From the NCBI GenBank assembly GCA_963789555.1, contig CAWBKY010000001.1:1-64000 (forward strand): a stretch of DNA of 64,000 nt. The letters run 5' to 3'. Below are positions 39,212 through 49,591 of this stretch, one piece after another. The stretch's first letter is position 1. Each line of letters starts with the position of its first letter. Below the pieces are notes generated by a model that saw only the letters and a program-made list of their open reading frames with translations, was not told where the DNA came from and searched no databases. Origin of the DNA: JACXTP01 sp963789555 (GTDB lineage: Archaea > Thermoplasmatota > Thermoplasmata > Methanomassiliicoccales > UBA472). A program made the position numbers and the translations under genes.

Positions 39212-40097
39212 ATGGACAAGAACCAGCTGGCCTTGGTCGCGGTGCTTGGTGGCATCGTGGTTTTCATCATCAAGCTCAGCGCCTATTTCGTTTCCAATTC
39301 CATCGCCCTCTTCTCGGACGCACTGGAATCGATCATCAACATAGTGGCGTCGATAATGTTGCTATTCTCCCTGAGGATCGCCGCAAGACCAGCTGACGCC
39401 GAGCACGAGTTCGGTCATAAGAGGGCGGAGAACATCTCCTGCCTCATCGAAGGCATGTTGGTCCTGGTGGCCGCCTTCTTGATCATCGAGGCGAGCGTGG
39501 GCCGAATATTCGATCCAGTGGAACTGAGCTCGGTGGACCTGGCGCTGCGTCATATCGCTTTCCGCCACGGGACTGAACGCCTTACTGTCCTATTCACTCT
39601 GGAAGGAGTCAAAACGGTCAGGGTCCATCGCAATGGAGGGCGATTCCAAGCATCTGCTGTCTGACGTCCTATCATCGATCGGAGTGGTGGTTGGGCTTTT
39701 CATCGCCAGCGTGACCGGTTATACCATATTGGACCCTTTGATGGCGCTGGTGGTGGCCGCGCTCATCATCAAGATGGGCATCGGCCTGCTCAGGAAATCG
39801 AGCAACGACCTCATGGACCACCGCTGCCCTGAATCCGAGCAAAAGATCGCCGAGGTCATGAAAAGGGACCATCCTTCAGTGGAATATCACGATCTCAAGA
39901 CCCGCAAGAGCGGAGACACGGTGTTCGCGGAGATGAAGGTGTGCGTGGACGGTGATCGCACAGTGAAGGAGGCCCATGATCTGACAGAGAGGATCGAGAA
40001 GGACCTGGAAAGGGAAGTGCCAGGCATCAATGTCATCATCCATGTCGAAGACAAAAAGAAATGCGGTCTGAAGGGTCCGACCGAGCAACATGCCTGA
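39212..40097 (+). CDS. Cation diffusion facilitator (metal exporter), frameshifted
   Basis: CDF-family divalent metal transporter. Membrane segments start at MDKNQLALVAVLGGIVVF; metal-site residues lie in SIALFSDALESIIN and in MEGDSKHLLSDVLSS. A cytoplasmic ferredoxin-like domain follows (VEYHDLKTRKSGDTVFAEMK). Frame changes near 39545 and 39630. The ATG at 39212 has GGAGG 6 bases upstream, which separates it from the preceding gene even though the frame appears continuous with it. Confidence 0.85.
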
Positions 40098-40150
40098 TAG
40101 GTCCGGTCAGTCCATCCATAGTATCCAACCCGCATAACCAGGAATAAAGG

Positions 40151-40160
40151 TTTAATATCC
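40151..40160 (+). promoter_or_regulatory. TATA box of tRNA-Cys
   Basis: TTTAATATCC lies 23-32 bases upstream of the tRNA 5' end, the position expected for an archaeal TATA element. Confidence 0.5.
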
Positions 40161-40182
40161 CGGATGGAATCAGCCTGGTCAG

Positions 40183-40267
40183 GCCGGGATGACAGAGCGG
40201 CCATGTGGCGGACTGCAGCCCATATGGCGGATATCCGCATACCCGTGTTCAAATCGCGGTCCCGGCT
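40183..40267 (+). tRNA. tRNA-Cys (GCA) with a 14-base intron
   Basis: Acceptor stem GCCGGGA pairs fully with TCCCGGC. The D stem is ACA/TGT. Anticodon stem GCGGA/TCCGC forms perfectly only if 14 bases (40219-40232) are removed, leaving loop CTGCAGA with anticodon GCA. The T arm is CCGTG/CGCGG with loop TTCAAAT. The discriminator is T, a hallmark of tRNA-Cys, and CCA is encoded at 40268-40270. Without an intron no valid anticodon stem exists. Confidence 0.9.
40219..40232 (+). other. tRNA-Cys intron at position 37/38
   Basis: The intron lies after G37. A bulge-helix-bulge can be drawn: 4-bp helix CTGC (anticodon loop) with GCGG (intron) flanked by 3-base bulges AGC and ATA that hold the two splice sites, as the archaeal splicing endonuclease requires. 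Confidence 0.75.
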
Positions 40268-40296
40268 CCACTTTCCCTTTCCTTTTCTCACCGCTC

Positions 40297-40861
40297 TCAG
40301 ACGTCGATGAACATCTCTTTGATCGGAACGCCCCAAGAGGAACCCATCCGTTCTGATACGCCCCGGATCGCTTCTGGCCTTCGCTCGGCAAGGCTTATTT
40401 TCTTCCCGTTCCTCAGGTTCGCCCTCAGTTTCATTCGTGGGTTGATCTTCATCATCTCCGCAGACCGTGAGTTGCCTTCTTTGCTGAATCGGAAGATGAC
40501 CAATTCCAAGCTCTCGATCTGCTCCCGCGGCAGGAACTCCGGCACGCCCTTGACCTTTCCCAGAACGCTCTGGGGCGGCACTAGCCCATCGGAATACACC
40601 AGCAAGGGCTTGGTTATCGGCGAGAAGGAATAGGACATGAACATTATCTGGAACATGGCCATGACCGCCAGAACTGACCAGGAACAAATACCTCAAAGAC
40701 CCCAAGGACTCGCCCTCGGGCAGGATGAAGAGGCCATAACCCACCATGGCCAGGGCTATGATGTCCACCACGATCGATACCTTGATCGCCTTGCCCTTTG
40801 CCGCCGCATCCTCTGGTTCTGGTTCCAGTCTTTCCCATTGGACATGCTCAGACGCGTTCAT
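40297..40861 (-). CDS. Two-helix membrane protein, frameshifted
   Basis: About 187 residues. Acidic N-terminus (MNASEHVQWERLEPEPEDAA), one hydrophobic segment (VSIVVDIIALAMVGYGLFIL), then a second (RYLFLVSSGGMAMFQIMFM) and a soluble beta-rich domain (LVYSDGLVPPQSVLG). The frame breaks near 40665. ATG at 40861 has GGAGG 6 bases upstream. The soluble domain resembles PH-like bacterial modules, with low certainty. Function unknown. Confidence 0.55.
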
Positions 40862-40954
40862 CCTCTTCCTCCGATTAGATGATGGCGGCATTGCCTCCAC
40901 ACCCATATCTCTTTTTGGTGAGGATATCACTCGATGCATCCGTTCGGTTCTCCA

Positions 40955-42064
40955 TCAATCTTGACACAGCCCATTCCATCTCGCCCGAACCTGAGGGTCG
41001 GTCTCGGTCCCCACCATGGCGCTCAGGACGGGCATGCTGTCCTTTGAGCCTAACATGGCCAACGCCCATGCCGCATGACCTCGAACCAGTGGTTGTCGGT
41101 CGGACAGGGACCCCTCAAGGGTCTTTATGAAAGAGATGTCCCCCGAATTGCCCATGGCGATCATGGCGTTGCGTCGCAGCAGATCAGGGTCCAGAGAGGG
41201 ATTTCCGGACCGGGCCAACAATCCTCTGAGCTCCGTCTGGGCTCGCTTTTGCTACCCAGCGTAAATCCAAACCGTCGCCCATGACCGACAACGAAGCGGT
41301 TCTCCAGGTCGATCAATGGCGGGACCGACTCATTGCGGGGGCAGACCTCCTGGCACAGGTCGCATCCCAATATCCTCATGCCTACCGCCTCCCTGTGCTC
41401 GAAAGGCACTGGACCAGGTGAGGAGAGGATGGTGGAAAGGCAGCGACCGGAATCGAGCACGTAAGGTTCCTTTATGGCCTTGGTGGGACAGAGGCGGAGG
41501 CATCGTTGGCAGGCGCCGCATCGCGGTTCCGATTCCTCGTCCGGCCTGAGCTCCAGGTCCGTGACCACGGTACGGAACAGGAGCCAAGATCCGAAGTCCT
41601 CGTTCTGGATGTTGGTGTTCTTGCCATAGACGCCCACCCCAGAACGATGGGCCGCCGCCTTGACGGGCAATTTGACATCGATGGCCTCCGCCCCATTCCC
41701 CCTCAGATATTCGATGAGGAGGTCCCTCTTGCCATCAAGGTAAGGATAGAAATCATACCAGTGTTCCCTGGCCACCCTCCCTCCTCCAACCTCGCCACCC
41801 TTAACTCCAGGAACTGGGAGATAGGTACCTGATCCCGATCACGATGATGGACCGGGCGGAGGGCAGGGAATGCCTCGGGTCGGCCCAGGCCTCCATCGAC
41901 CCTTCATCGTTAGGCAACATGGACGGCGGGACCCTCACCCAACCGTTCTTTAGGCCGAGCCCCATCTCCTTACGCCATCTGGTGAATGGCTGGACATCGG
42001 TCACACCGACCAGGTCGATGTCGATGGAACGGCAAAATCTCTTGATGTCGTCGGAGGTGAGCAT
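40955..42064 (-). CDS. QueG-like (epoxyqueuosine reductase family) Fe-S protein, frameshifted
   Basis: N-terminal cobalamin-binding-type domain (MLTSDDIKRFCRSIDIDLVG), middle RSGVGVYGKNTNIQNEDFG, then two [4Fe-4S] motifs (CGACQRCLRLCP; CDLCQEVCPRN), and a C-terminal HEAT-like repeat (RGHAAWALAMLGSKDSMPVL). Frames change near 41800 and 41215. In bacteria QueG makes queuosine, which archaea are not known to use, so the role here may differ. ATG 42064, or ATG 42070 two codons earlier. Confidence 0.75.
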
Positions 42065-42112
42065 GATCATCGACCGACCTCTCATCCACCTCTATTTGAG
42101 GATTTCAACCAT

Positions 42113-42650
42113 CTACCATCTTTCGTGGTGGACTATCTCGGCCATATCTTTGCGGTTCTTGCTACCGATCAGGGTGCGGGTCATCCTGTCCCGTCAGACC
42201 CTCCTTCTCCGCTGGGTAGCCCAAGGGGGTGATGGCCACCACCTTGATGCCATCGGGAATGCCCAGGGTCTGCTTAACGGTCGCCTCATCGAAGACCCCC
42301 AACCAACAGGTCCCGAGCCCAAGGTCGGTGGCGGCCAGGACCAGCTGTTGCATGGCGATGCTGACGTCCACCAGGTAATATTGGATGCCGTTCCGGTCAC
42401 CGCTCTGTCTCGGGTCTCCGCAAGCCACTATCGCCAAGGGGGCGCCCTTCAGCCAGCCGTTGATGTTGCCCCCAAGCTTCTTGATCACCTCTTTATCGCT
42501 GACCACGATAAAGCTCCAGCATTGTTTGTTCTGCCAGGAGGGGGCTATCCGCGCCGCCTCCAAGACCACGTTCAGTTTCTCCTTCTCCACCTCGCCTTCT
42601 CGGAAACTGCGCACGCTCTTCCTCTCCCTCAGGACATCCATGAGCTCCAT
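42113..42650 (-). CDS. Nitroreductase-family protein, frameshifted near the end
   Basis: FMN-binding protein of about 178 residues: ELMDVLRERKSVRSFREGEV, IAPSWQNKQCWSFIVV, and LGLGTCWLGVFDEATVKQ are family motifs. Near 42185 the frame changes and the true C-terminus SKNRKDMAEIVHHERW is read, ending at 42113. ATG 42650 follows AGGTG at 5 bases. Reduces nitro or quinone-like substrates; the physiological substrate is unknown. Confidence 0.8.
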
Positions 42651-42750
42651 TATCGCACCTCTGTGGAATGGAATGGGAGGACCGATACTCAATAGGCTAG
42701 GTTCGAGCGAATCAGTAATTACCCTGACGCGGTATATCGAGGGCGATATC

Positions 42751-43665
42751 ATGCTCTATGATAGCATCCTTCAGACTGTGGGTCGGACGCCGACGGTGCG
42801 ATTGAACAACATGGTGCCATCAGGCTCGGCCGAGGTGTATGTCAAATTGGAATCGTTCAATCCCACCCATTCCATCAAGGACAGGGCCGCACTGGCCATG
42901 ATCGAGGAGGCCGAGAGGGACGGTAAGCTGAAACCGGGAATGTGCGTGGTCGAGCCCACGTCCGGGAACACCGGTATCGGGTTGGCCATGGTATGCGCGG
43001 CCAAGGGTTACCACCTCATCCTCACCATGCCAGAGAGCATGAGCCAAGAGAGGAGGAAGCTGCTCAAGGCGCTTGGGGCGGAGATAATCCTCACCCCGGC
43101 AGGGGAGGGCATGGCCGGTGCGGTGGCGAAAGCTCGGGAGGTATGCCATTCCAAGGAGGGGAGCTTCATACCCATGCAGTTCGAGAACAGTGCCAATCCT
43201 GAGGTCCATTACCGTACCACCGCCCAGGAGATATTGGCCGACCTTCCGGACGTCAACGCCATCGTGATGGGGATCGGTACCGGGGGCACCATCACCGGCG
43301 TGGGGCGGGCCATCAAGGAAAGGAAGACCGGTGCCTGGATCATCGGGGTGGAGCCATCGGCGTCGCCCGTGCTCAGCCATGGCCGGCCCGGACCGCACCG
43401 CATCCAGGGCATCGGCGCTGGCTTCGTCCCCAAGGTCTACGACCGCACGGTGGTGGAATGGGTGATCGGGGTCAAGGACGAGGAGGCCATCGCCATGACC
43501 CGCAGACTCGCCAAGGAGGAGGGCATCCTGGCCGGCATCTCGAGCGGGGCGGCCTTGCACGTGGCGATGGAGTTCGCCCAGCAATTGGGGACAGGGAAGA
43601 AGGTGCTGGCCATACTTCCGGACACCGGAGAAAGATATTTGAGCACTGACCTATTTTCTGAATAG
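42751..43665 (+). CDS. cysK: Cysteine synthase A
   Basis: An intact 304-residue PLP enzyme making cysteine from O-acetylserine and sulfide. PLP Lys43 in NPTHSIKDRAA, substrate loop TSGNTGIG, phosphate-binding GTGGTITG and SSGAA near the end. It heads an operon with cysE and cysS, 3 bases before cysE. The ATG at 42751 is preceded by GAGGG. Confidence 0.93.
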   Translation: MLYDSILQTVGRTPTVRLNNMVPSGSAEVYVKLESFNPTHSIKDRAALAMIEEAERDGKLKPGMCVVEPTSGNTGIGLAMVCAAKGYHLILTMPESMSQERRKLLKALGAEIILTPAGEGMAGAVAKAREVCHSKEGSFIPMQFENSANPEVHYRTTAQEILADLPDVNAIVMGIGTGGTITGVGRAIKERKTGAWIIGVEPSASPVLSHGRPGPHRIQGIGAGFVPKVYDRTVVEWVIGVKDEEAIAMTRRLAKEEGILAGISSGAALHVAMEFAQQLGTGKKVLAILPDTGERYLSTDLFSE

Positions 43666-43668
43666 GGC

Positions 43669-44318
43669 ATGAGCTGGAAGGAAGACGTCTACACAGTGAT
43701 GGAGCGGGACCCCGCGGCCAAATCGTTCAACGAGGCCTTCTACTTCAGCCCCGGGCCTTCATGCCATACTGCTCCAGCGCATCTCCAATCGTCAATACAA
43801 GAAAGGCAACTTCATGATGGCCCGGGCCATCAACTACTTCGCTCGATGGGTCACCGGGGCGGACATCCATCCCGGGGCGACATTGGGCAAGGGGTTCTTC
43901 ATCGACCATGCCACCGGAGTGGTCATCGGGGAGACCACCATCATCGGTGACAATGTGTCGCTGTGGCAGGGGGTGACGTTGGGCGGGGTGGCCTCCTCCA
44001 AGGTTAAGCGTCATCCCACCATCGGGAACAATGTGACCATTGGGGCGCACGCGGTCGTGCTGGGTGACATCACCATAGGCGACAACGTCAAGATCGGGGC
44101 CGGTTCCGTGGTGGTCAAGGACGTCCCTCCTAACTGCACCGTGGTGGGGGTTCCAGGTAGGGTGGTCAAGAAGGAGGGGGTGCCGGTCAAGGTGGACCTT
44201 AGGCACGACCAGCTCCCCGATCCGGTCTCCCGACATGATAATGAACCTGAGCAACCAGCTCACATTATTGGACGAGAGGATAGAACGTATCGAGAAAGCC
44301 CTCGAAAAGGGGAAATAA
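43669..44318 (+). CDS. cysE: Serine O-acetyltransferase, frameshifted
   Basis: Makes O-acetylserine for CysK. Left-handed beta-helix hexapeptide repeats are clear: GADIHPGATLGKGFFIDHAT, GETTIIGDNVSLWQGVTLGG, IGNNVTIGAHAVVLG. The N-terminal frame shifts near 43755 (FYFSPG to LHAILLQRI), and a second shift near 44225 gives the C-terminal helix LTLLDERIERIEKALEKGK ending at 44318. Total is about 215 residues. Confidence 0.88.
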
Positions 44319-44351
44319 TATTATTTTCATCGAGGGTCAGAGGCGCTCACC

Positions 44352-45751
44352 TTGACCCTGGAGATATATAACACTCTGACGAATGAGAAGGAGCCGTTCC
44401 TGCCCCTCGAGGACAAGAAGGTCAAGATGTACGTCTGCGGTGTCACCGTCTATGACGACATCCATATGGGCCACGCCCGCTCGATAATCACCTTCGACAT
44501 GGTGGCTCGGTACCTCAGATACAAGGGCTACCAGGTCACCCATGTGACCAATTTCACCGATGTCGACGACAAGATCATCGACCGGGCAGCGGAGATGGGA
44601 TTGGAACCGCTGGAGCTTTCCCAGATGTACATCGACCATTACTTCGAGGACGTAGAGCAGCTTGGGGTCAAGAAGGCGGACCTGTACCCAAAGGCGTCCG
44701 AGAGCATCGCCGACATCATAGAGATGGTGCAACGCATCGTGGAGGAGGGCAACGGCTACGTCACCTCTGACGGGAGCGTCTACCTGAGCGTGGAGAACTT
44801 CCCCGATTACGGAAAGCTCAGCGGCAACATCCTGGAGGACCTCAGCGCCGGGGCGAGGGTGAGCGTGGAGGAGGAGAAGCGCCATCCCATGGACTTCGCC
44901 CTGTGGAAGGGAGCGAAGCCAGGGGAGATCTCCTGGCCCAGCCCCTGGGGCGATGGCCGGCCGGGATGGCACATCGAGTGCTCGGCCATGATATACCGCT
45001 ACCTGGGCGAGACGATCGACATCCATGGGGGCGGGAACGACCTGATATTCCCTCATCACGAGAACGAGATCCTGCAATCCGAGGCGGTGCTCCATCATCC
45101 CCTGTCCAAATATTGGATGCACAATGGCATGCTGCAGGTGCAGGACGCCAAGATGTCCAAGTCCTTGAAGAACTTCTTCACCGTGCGCACGGTGATGGAC
45201 CTCTACACCACCCAGGAGGTCAGGTTCTACTTCCTCAACACGCATTATCGCGGGCCGCTCAACTATAGCGAGGACGCCCTTAACGAGGCATGCGCCTCGC
45301 TGCGCCGACTGCAGCACACATACACCGAGCTCAAGGACTATCATCGAGACCGCCAGTGGCAGTTATGACTCCGAGGAGCTGATCAAGAAGACCAAGGCGG
45401 GCTTCTTGGAGCAGATGGACGACGATTTCAACACCCGGGGGGCCATCGCCGAACTGTTCGACCTGGCCCGGGAGACGAACAAACTGATGCACCACGAGAT
45501 GCTCAGCAAGAAGGGCGCCAAGGGAATAATCGCCCTATTCGAGGAGTTCGACCAGATATTGGGAATACTGCCCGGCATGGAACATAGCCCGGACCAGTTC
45601 GATGACATCATGGAGGTCATCATCAACATCCGGCAGGAACTGCGCAAACGGAAGCTGTACGACCTGGCGGATCAAGATAAGGGACTCCTTGGCAGAGAAG
45701 GGCGTCATCTTGGAGGACACCGCGGAAGGTGTCAAATGGAAGCTGGATTGA
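44352..45751 (+). CDS. cysS: Cysteinyl-tRNA synthetase, frameshifted
   Basis: Class I synthetase charging tRNA-Cys. Zinc Cys in MYVCGVTVYD, HIGH motif as DIHMGHAR, GWHIECS, HGGGNDLIFPHHENE and KMSKS intact (DAKMSKSLKN). The frame changes near 45350 (DYHRDRQ to EELIKKTKAGF) and near 45670 (to IRDSLAEKGVILEDTAEG), ending at TGA 45749. TTG start at 44352. Its presence shows direct charging of tRNA-Cys, which lies about 4 kb away. Confidence 0.92.
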
Positions 45752-46779
45752 GCGGTGCGGAGAAGAAGGCCATCCTTTTGGCGGGAGGTTCGGTCCTCCT
45801 CCCCAAGGATTTTCATCTACCATTCAAGGCCAGCCGTTCCACCGCAGGTCCCGGGGCCGGGTCGGTCTCCGTGGTTTTCGCGTTCGAAGGCCTTCGGGTC
45901 AAGAAATCGATATCGCGCGAGCAAGGGGAGTTCGAGCTGCACGGAGACCGCCACCGGTCTGAGCATGACCCATCGCGGCAAGACCATTCCTGGACAAGGT
46001 CGAGATACAGGCCAACCATCTATCATTCCCCGGAACAGGCCTTCATCAACCTGCACCAGGAGTGCATCTACGATTGCAAGTTCTGCACCTCGCCACGATT
46101 GGGCAAGGATGCCACCAAGGACCTGGACCTGGAAAAGGTCAGACGCATGATCAGGGAGGTGGCGGACCGGAAGGACCTCTGCGCCGTTTCCATAACCTCC
46201 GCGGTGGTCGGCTCGCCGAAGGCGACCATCGATGAGATGGTGGATGTCGTGCGAATGGTCCGCTCCGAGCTGGGAGACGACATCCCCATCGGTGTCGAGC
46301 CGTACGTTTCCGAGCTGTCACAGATCGAAAGGCTCAAAGAGGCTGGGGCGGACGAGATCAAGATGAACGTGGAGACGTTCGACCCAGAGATATTCCAAAA
46401 GGTCTGTGGGGAGCTGGACCTGGATTGGATAATGGAGGCTCTGGGGCATGCGGTGGCGGTGTTCGGCCGGGGCAAGGTCACCACCAACATCATCTTCGGA
46501 CTGGGGGAGAGCGACCGATCCATATTGGAAGGGGTGGAAAGGTTGGCGGGCATGGGCATCGTGCCCACCCTGCGCCCCCTCCGACTCAACGAGATCAACC
46601 GACCCGCCCTGGAGGAGGCCTTGGGGCCATTGGAACCGGTCAGTCTCAGAGAGGATCCTGAGCCTTTCCCGACGGTCAAAGGAGATACTGATCACGTCAT
46701 GGGCTCACCCCGACCACTTATCAGGACCATGTGCCATCATTGCCGATGCTGCGACATCGTTCCGTTCGCGGACATCTGA
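45748..46779 (+). CDS. Radical SAM protein, biotin-synthase-related
   Basis: SAM cluster motif CIYDCKFC (CX3CX2C), followed by the TIM-barrel-like stretches SITSAVVGSPKATIDEMVDV and TNIIFGLGESDRSILEGVERL, as in COG2516-type biotin synthase-related proteins. C-terminal HHCRCCDIVPF adds a Cys cluster. The N-terminal third has two compensating shifts near 45945-46010 (another frame reads TATGLSMTHRGKTI). TTG start overlaps the cysS stop, so it is coupled to cysS. The reaction is unknown. Confidence 0.7.
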   Translation: MSGAEKKAILLAGGSVLLPKDFHLPFKASRSTAGPGAGSVSVVFAFEGLRVKKSISREQGEFELHGDRHRSEHDPSRQDHSWTRSRYRPTIYHSPEQAFINLHQECIYDCKFCTSPRLGKDATKDLDLEKVRRMIREVADRKDLCAVSITSAVVGSPKATIDEMVDVVRMVRSELGDDIPIGVEPYVSELSQIERLKEAGADEIKMNVETFDPEIFQKVCGELDLDWIMEALGHAVAVFGRGKVTTNIIFGLGESDRSILEGVERLAGMGIVPTLRPLRLNEINRPALEEALGPLEPVSLREDPEPFPTVKGDTDHVMGSPRPLIRTMCHHCRCCDIVPFADI

Positions 46780-46893
46780 AGGTATTTTAGGTTCCAATGA
46801 TAATATCAGGACCGATCGGCATTAGGCCAGTCATTCGATTATTTCAGTAGATTTTTTTTAGGGCCTTACCAAGATACCTTTAGAAAAGACACC

Positions 46894-46923
46894 TATATAT
46901 ACTAAAAGTTAGGTCGCTCCTAA
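46894..46923 (+). promoter_or_regulatory. Promoter with probable DtxR-family operator
   Basis: TATATATA at 46894-46901 is followed by the palindrome TTAGGTCGCTCCTAA at 46909-46923, 4 bases before the dtxR ATG. TTAGG/CCTAA arms match the known DtxR/IdeR-type operator. It overlaps the likely transcription start, so binding of metal-loaded regulator should block dtxR-feoAB (inference). Confidence 0.65.
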
Positions 46924-46927
46924 AACG

Positions 46928-47330
46928 ATGGTCAGTGAGAACGTCGAGGAATATCTCGAGTGCATATGGGAACTGTCCCAGAGGTCCAGTCCGGTCAAGA
47001 CCAACGACATCGCCAAAAAGATGGGGGTGACGCCAGCTAGCGTCACTGAGATGTTGCAGACGGTTGGCGGAGATGGGCTATGTCAACTACGAGAGGTACC
47101 ATGGCGTCACCCTGACCCTGGAAGGGGAACGCATCGGCGCCAAGATCAAGCGCAAGCATCGGCTCATGGAGCGATTCCTGGTGGACATCATCGGTCTGGA
47201 CAAGGCAGAGAGCCACAAGGAGGCCTGTCGCCTGGAGCACACGCTCTCGGACGAGAGCGAGAAGCGCATCTGCCAGATGATGAACAATCCCAAGACCTGT
47301 CCCGATGGCGACCCCATCCCATGCCTGTGA
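46928..47330 (+). CDS. DtxR-family metal-dependent regulator, frameshifted
   Basis: Winged-helix iron/manganese repressor of about 134 residues: NVEEYLECIWELSQRSSPVK, TNDIAKKMGVTPASVTEML, then after a shift near 47062 MGYVNYERYHGVTLTLEGE and the metal-binding EACRLEHTLSDESEKRIC. The C-terminal CPDGDPIPC is extra Cys-rich. No SH3 domain, so MntR/TroR-like length. Lies 13 bases before feoA, with its own operator upstream. Confidence 0.85.
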
Positions 47331-47343
47331 TCAGGATTGTCGC

Positions 47344-47632
47344 ATGTGCATCTCTGAGCCCTCCATCCCTTTGACCGAGGTGGGAAAGGGAGAGATGGCC
47401 GTCATCACCCACCTTCGTCTGCGAGGACACCGGCAAGATGAGGCGGGTCATCGCCATGGGCCTGGTCCCGGGAAGGAACATCTGTGTGGAGGACAAGCTC
47501 CCCATGGGCGGCCCGATCGTCCTCAACGTAGAGGATTGCAAGATCGCCTTGGCCAAGGACTACGCACGCTTGGTGCATGTTTTGCCGAAGGGTAGATGCA
47601 ACCCAAGGAAAGGGGCGGAAATCACATCATGA
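47344..47632 (+). CDS. feoA: FeoA, ferrous iron transport accessory protein, frameshifted
   Basis: SH3-like protein of about 95 residues that assists FeoB: IPLTEVGKGEMAVITH, then after one extra base near 47412 FVCEDTGKMRRVIAMGLVPG and PMGGPIVLNVEDCKIALAKDY. Ends Lys-rich at TGA 47630, which overlaps the feoB ATG. CAGGA precedes the ATG at 47344. Confidence 0.85.
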
Positions 47633-49552
47633 GCGGGTCTATCCAAGTGGCCTTGCTCGGCCACCCCAACGTAGGAAAGTCGGTGGTTTTCAGCAAGCTG
47701 ACGCAGGGTGAACGCCACCTCCTCGAACTATCCTGGGACCACGGTGGAATTCCAGGAGGGGCGGCTGATACGAAATGGCCAAGAGATGATCCTCTACGAC
47801 CTTCCTGGCACCTACGGACTTACGGGCGCGACCGAGGACGAGCTGGTGGCGACCAAGCTCCTATCGGAGAAGAGGCCCGATTGCGTCCTGGTCATCGCCG
47901 ACGCCTCCCGATTGGAGCCTGGCCTGGTCCTGCTCTACCAGGTCCTGGAGCTTGGTTACCGGACCGTGCTGGTCTTGAACCAGATGGATGTGGCGAAGAA
48001 GCGGTTCAAGATCGACATCGACCGACTGAGGTCGAACCTCAAGGTGCCCGTCGTCCCCACCGTGGCCATAACCGGCGAGGGTCTGGAGGAGCTCGTCGAT
48101 ATCGTCGCCTCGATGGACATACCTCAATCCGATTTCAAGGTCCGTTACGATTCGCACATAGAGGAGATGTTGGTCCGTCTCTCCTCCCAAGTGCCGCCCT
48201 ATTCCATCAGCTATCCTCTACGAGGGGCCTTGCTCCAGCTGCTGGAAGGCAATGAGCATTTCACGGCCCAGTTCACCCCCGAGCTCAAGGCCATGGCATC
48301 GAGGGAGATGGAGGAGTTCCAGGAACAGCACGGCGAGGACATCCAGGTCCACATCAATCGAGATAGGTATGGAGAGGCGGGCCGGATCATCTCCGAGGTA
48401 GTGGGCCGCATCCCCCGTCCGCTGTCCCGCAAGGAGAGGTTCTCCGACCTGACGCTCCGGCAATGGCCTGGCATCCCCATACTGATCGGTGTGCTGCTCG
48501 GCGTCTTCCTGGCCGTGGTGTTCGTCGGAGGGTTCCTCGAGACGGTCCTGGTCAGCATCTACGACGATCTGACCGCCGGGTTCTTCGAATGGATGGCGGA
48601 GGCGATCGGGGGGCAGCTGGGAGAGGCGATTTCGCAGGCCTTGTATCTCACATTCCTGTCGGTCATCGCCATCGTCATCCCGTACATCATCCTGTTCTAC
48701 CTCATACTGGCGGCCCTGGAGGACTCAGGCTACCTGCCCCGGGTGGTCATTCTCCTCGATGGTCTGATGCGCAAGATCGGATTGAGCGGACAATCGGCCA
48801 TACCCATGGTGGTGGGCACAGGATGCAACGTGCCGGCCATCCTCTCCACCCGGGTGCTCGGGTCCAGGAGGGAACGGCTGATATTGGCCACCGTGATCAT
48901 CCTGGCCGTGCCATGCAGCGCCCAGACCGTGGTCATACTGGGCACGGTCGGTCAGTACAACGGGATCATCTGGGTGGCGGCCATCTATGCCATCCTCCTC
49001 GCCCTCATAATCATTGCCGCCTTCCTCATGAACCGGGCCATGAAGGAGGAGCCCATCGGCCTGATGTTCGAGGTCCCGGAGCTGGCCGTCCCGCGGTTGG
49101 ACAATGTCCTAAGGAAGACCTATAACCGGACCAAGGATTTTTTCGTCATCGCCTTCCCCATCCTCCTCGTGACCAGCCTGGTGCTGGAGCTGCTCATGGC
49201 CTACGGATTGCTCGACCAGATCGTGGAACCATTGGGCTTCATCACGGAAGGTCTGCTCGGTCTGCCTGCGATAACCGCGATCGCCCTGCTCTTCGGGATC
49301 CTGAGGAAGGAGATGGCCCTCCAGCTCCTGGTGGTCCTGTTCGGCACGTCCGATTTCGCTTTGTACATGACCACCCAGCAATTCTTCGTGTTCGCCTTGG
49401 TCATGGCCACCTACATACCCTGCGTTTCCGCACTGAGCGTGCTCTTCAAGGAGTTCGGGTCCAAGGACGCCGCCAAGATAACGCTGGGCTCGCTCGGCAT
49501 CTCGCTGGCGTTGGGAGGGGCGGCCAATTACATCCTCTCCGCCCTCATGTGA
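47629..49552 (+). CDS. feoB: FeoB, ferrous iron transporter, frameshifted
   Basis: Fe(II) uptake permease. N-terminal G domain with G1 GHPNVGKS, G2 region YPGTTVEFQEG, G3 DLPGTYGL and G4 NQMD. Then about ten membrane segments with GATE-like cores (GTGCNVPAILSTR; LGSLGISLALGGAANYIL). One frame change near 47705, just after KLTQGE. Total is about 640 residues. ATGA overlap with feoA. Regulated with dtxR by the operator at 46909. Confidence 0.92.
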
Positions 49553-49591
49553 GGGCCAGATGATATATATCCCGAGGCATTCCAGTGGGCG

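Noticed and set aside
38237..39664. A 475-residue apparent fusion of the HEPN-like protein with a CDF exporter
   Set aside because: The join is a low-complexity stretch created by a frame error. Another frame gives a sensible Lys-rich end at 39173, and the CDF part has its own GGAGG and ATG at 39212.
40183..40267. Class II tRNA (Ser or Leu) with a long variable arm
   Set aside because: A GCGGATATCCGC hairpin looks like a variable arm, but no anticodon stem then forms. Removing a 14-base intron gives a perfect tRNA-Cys.
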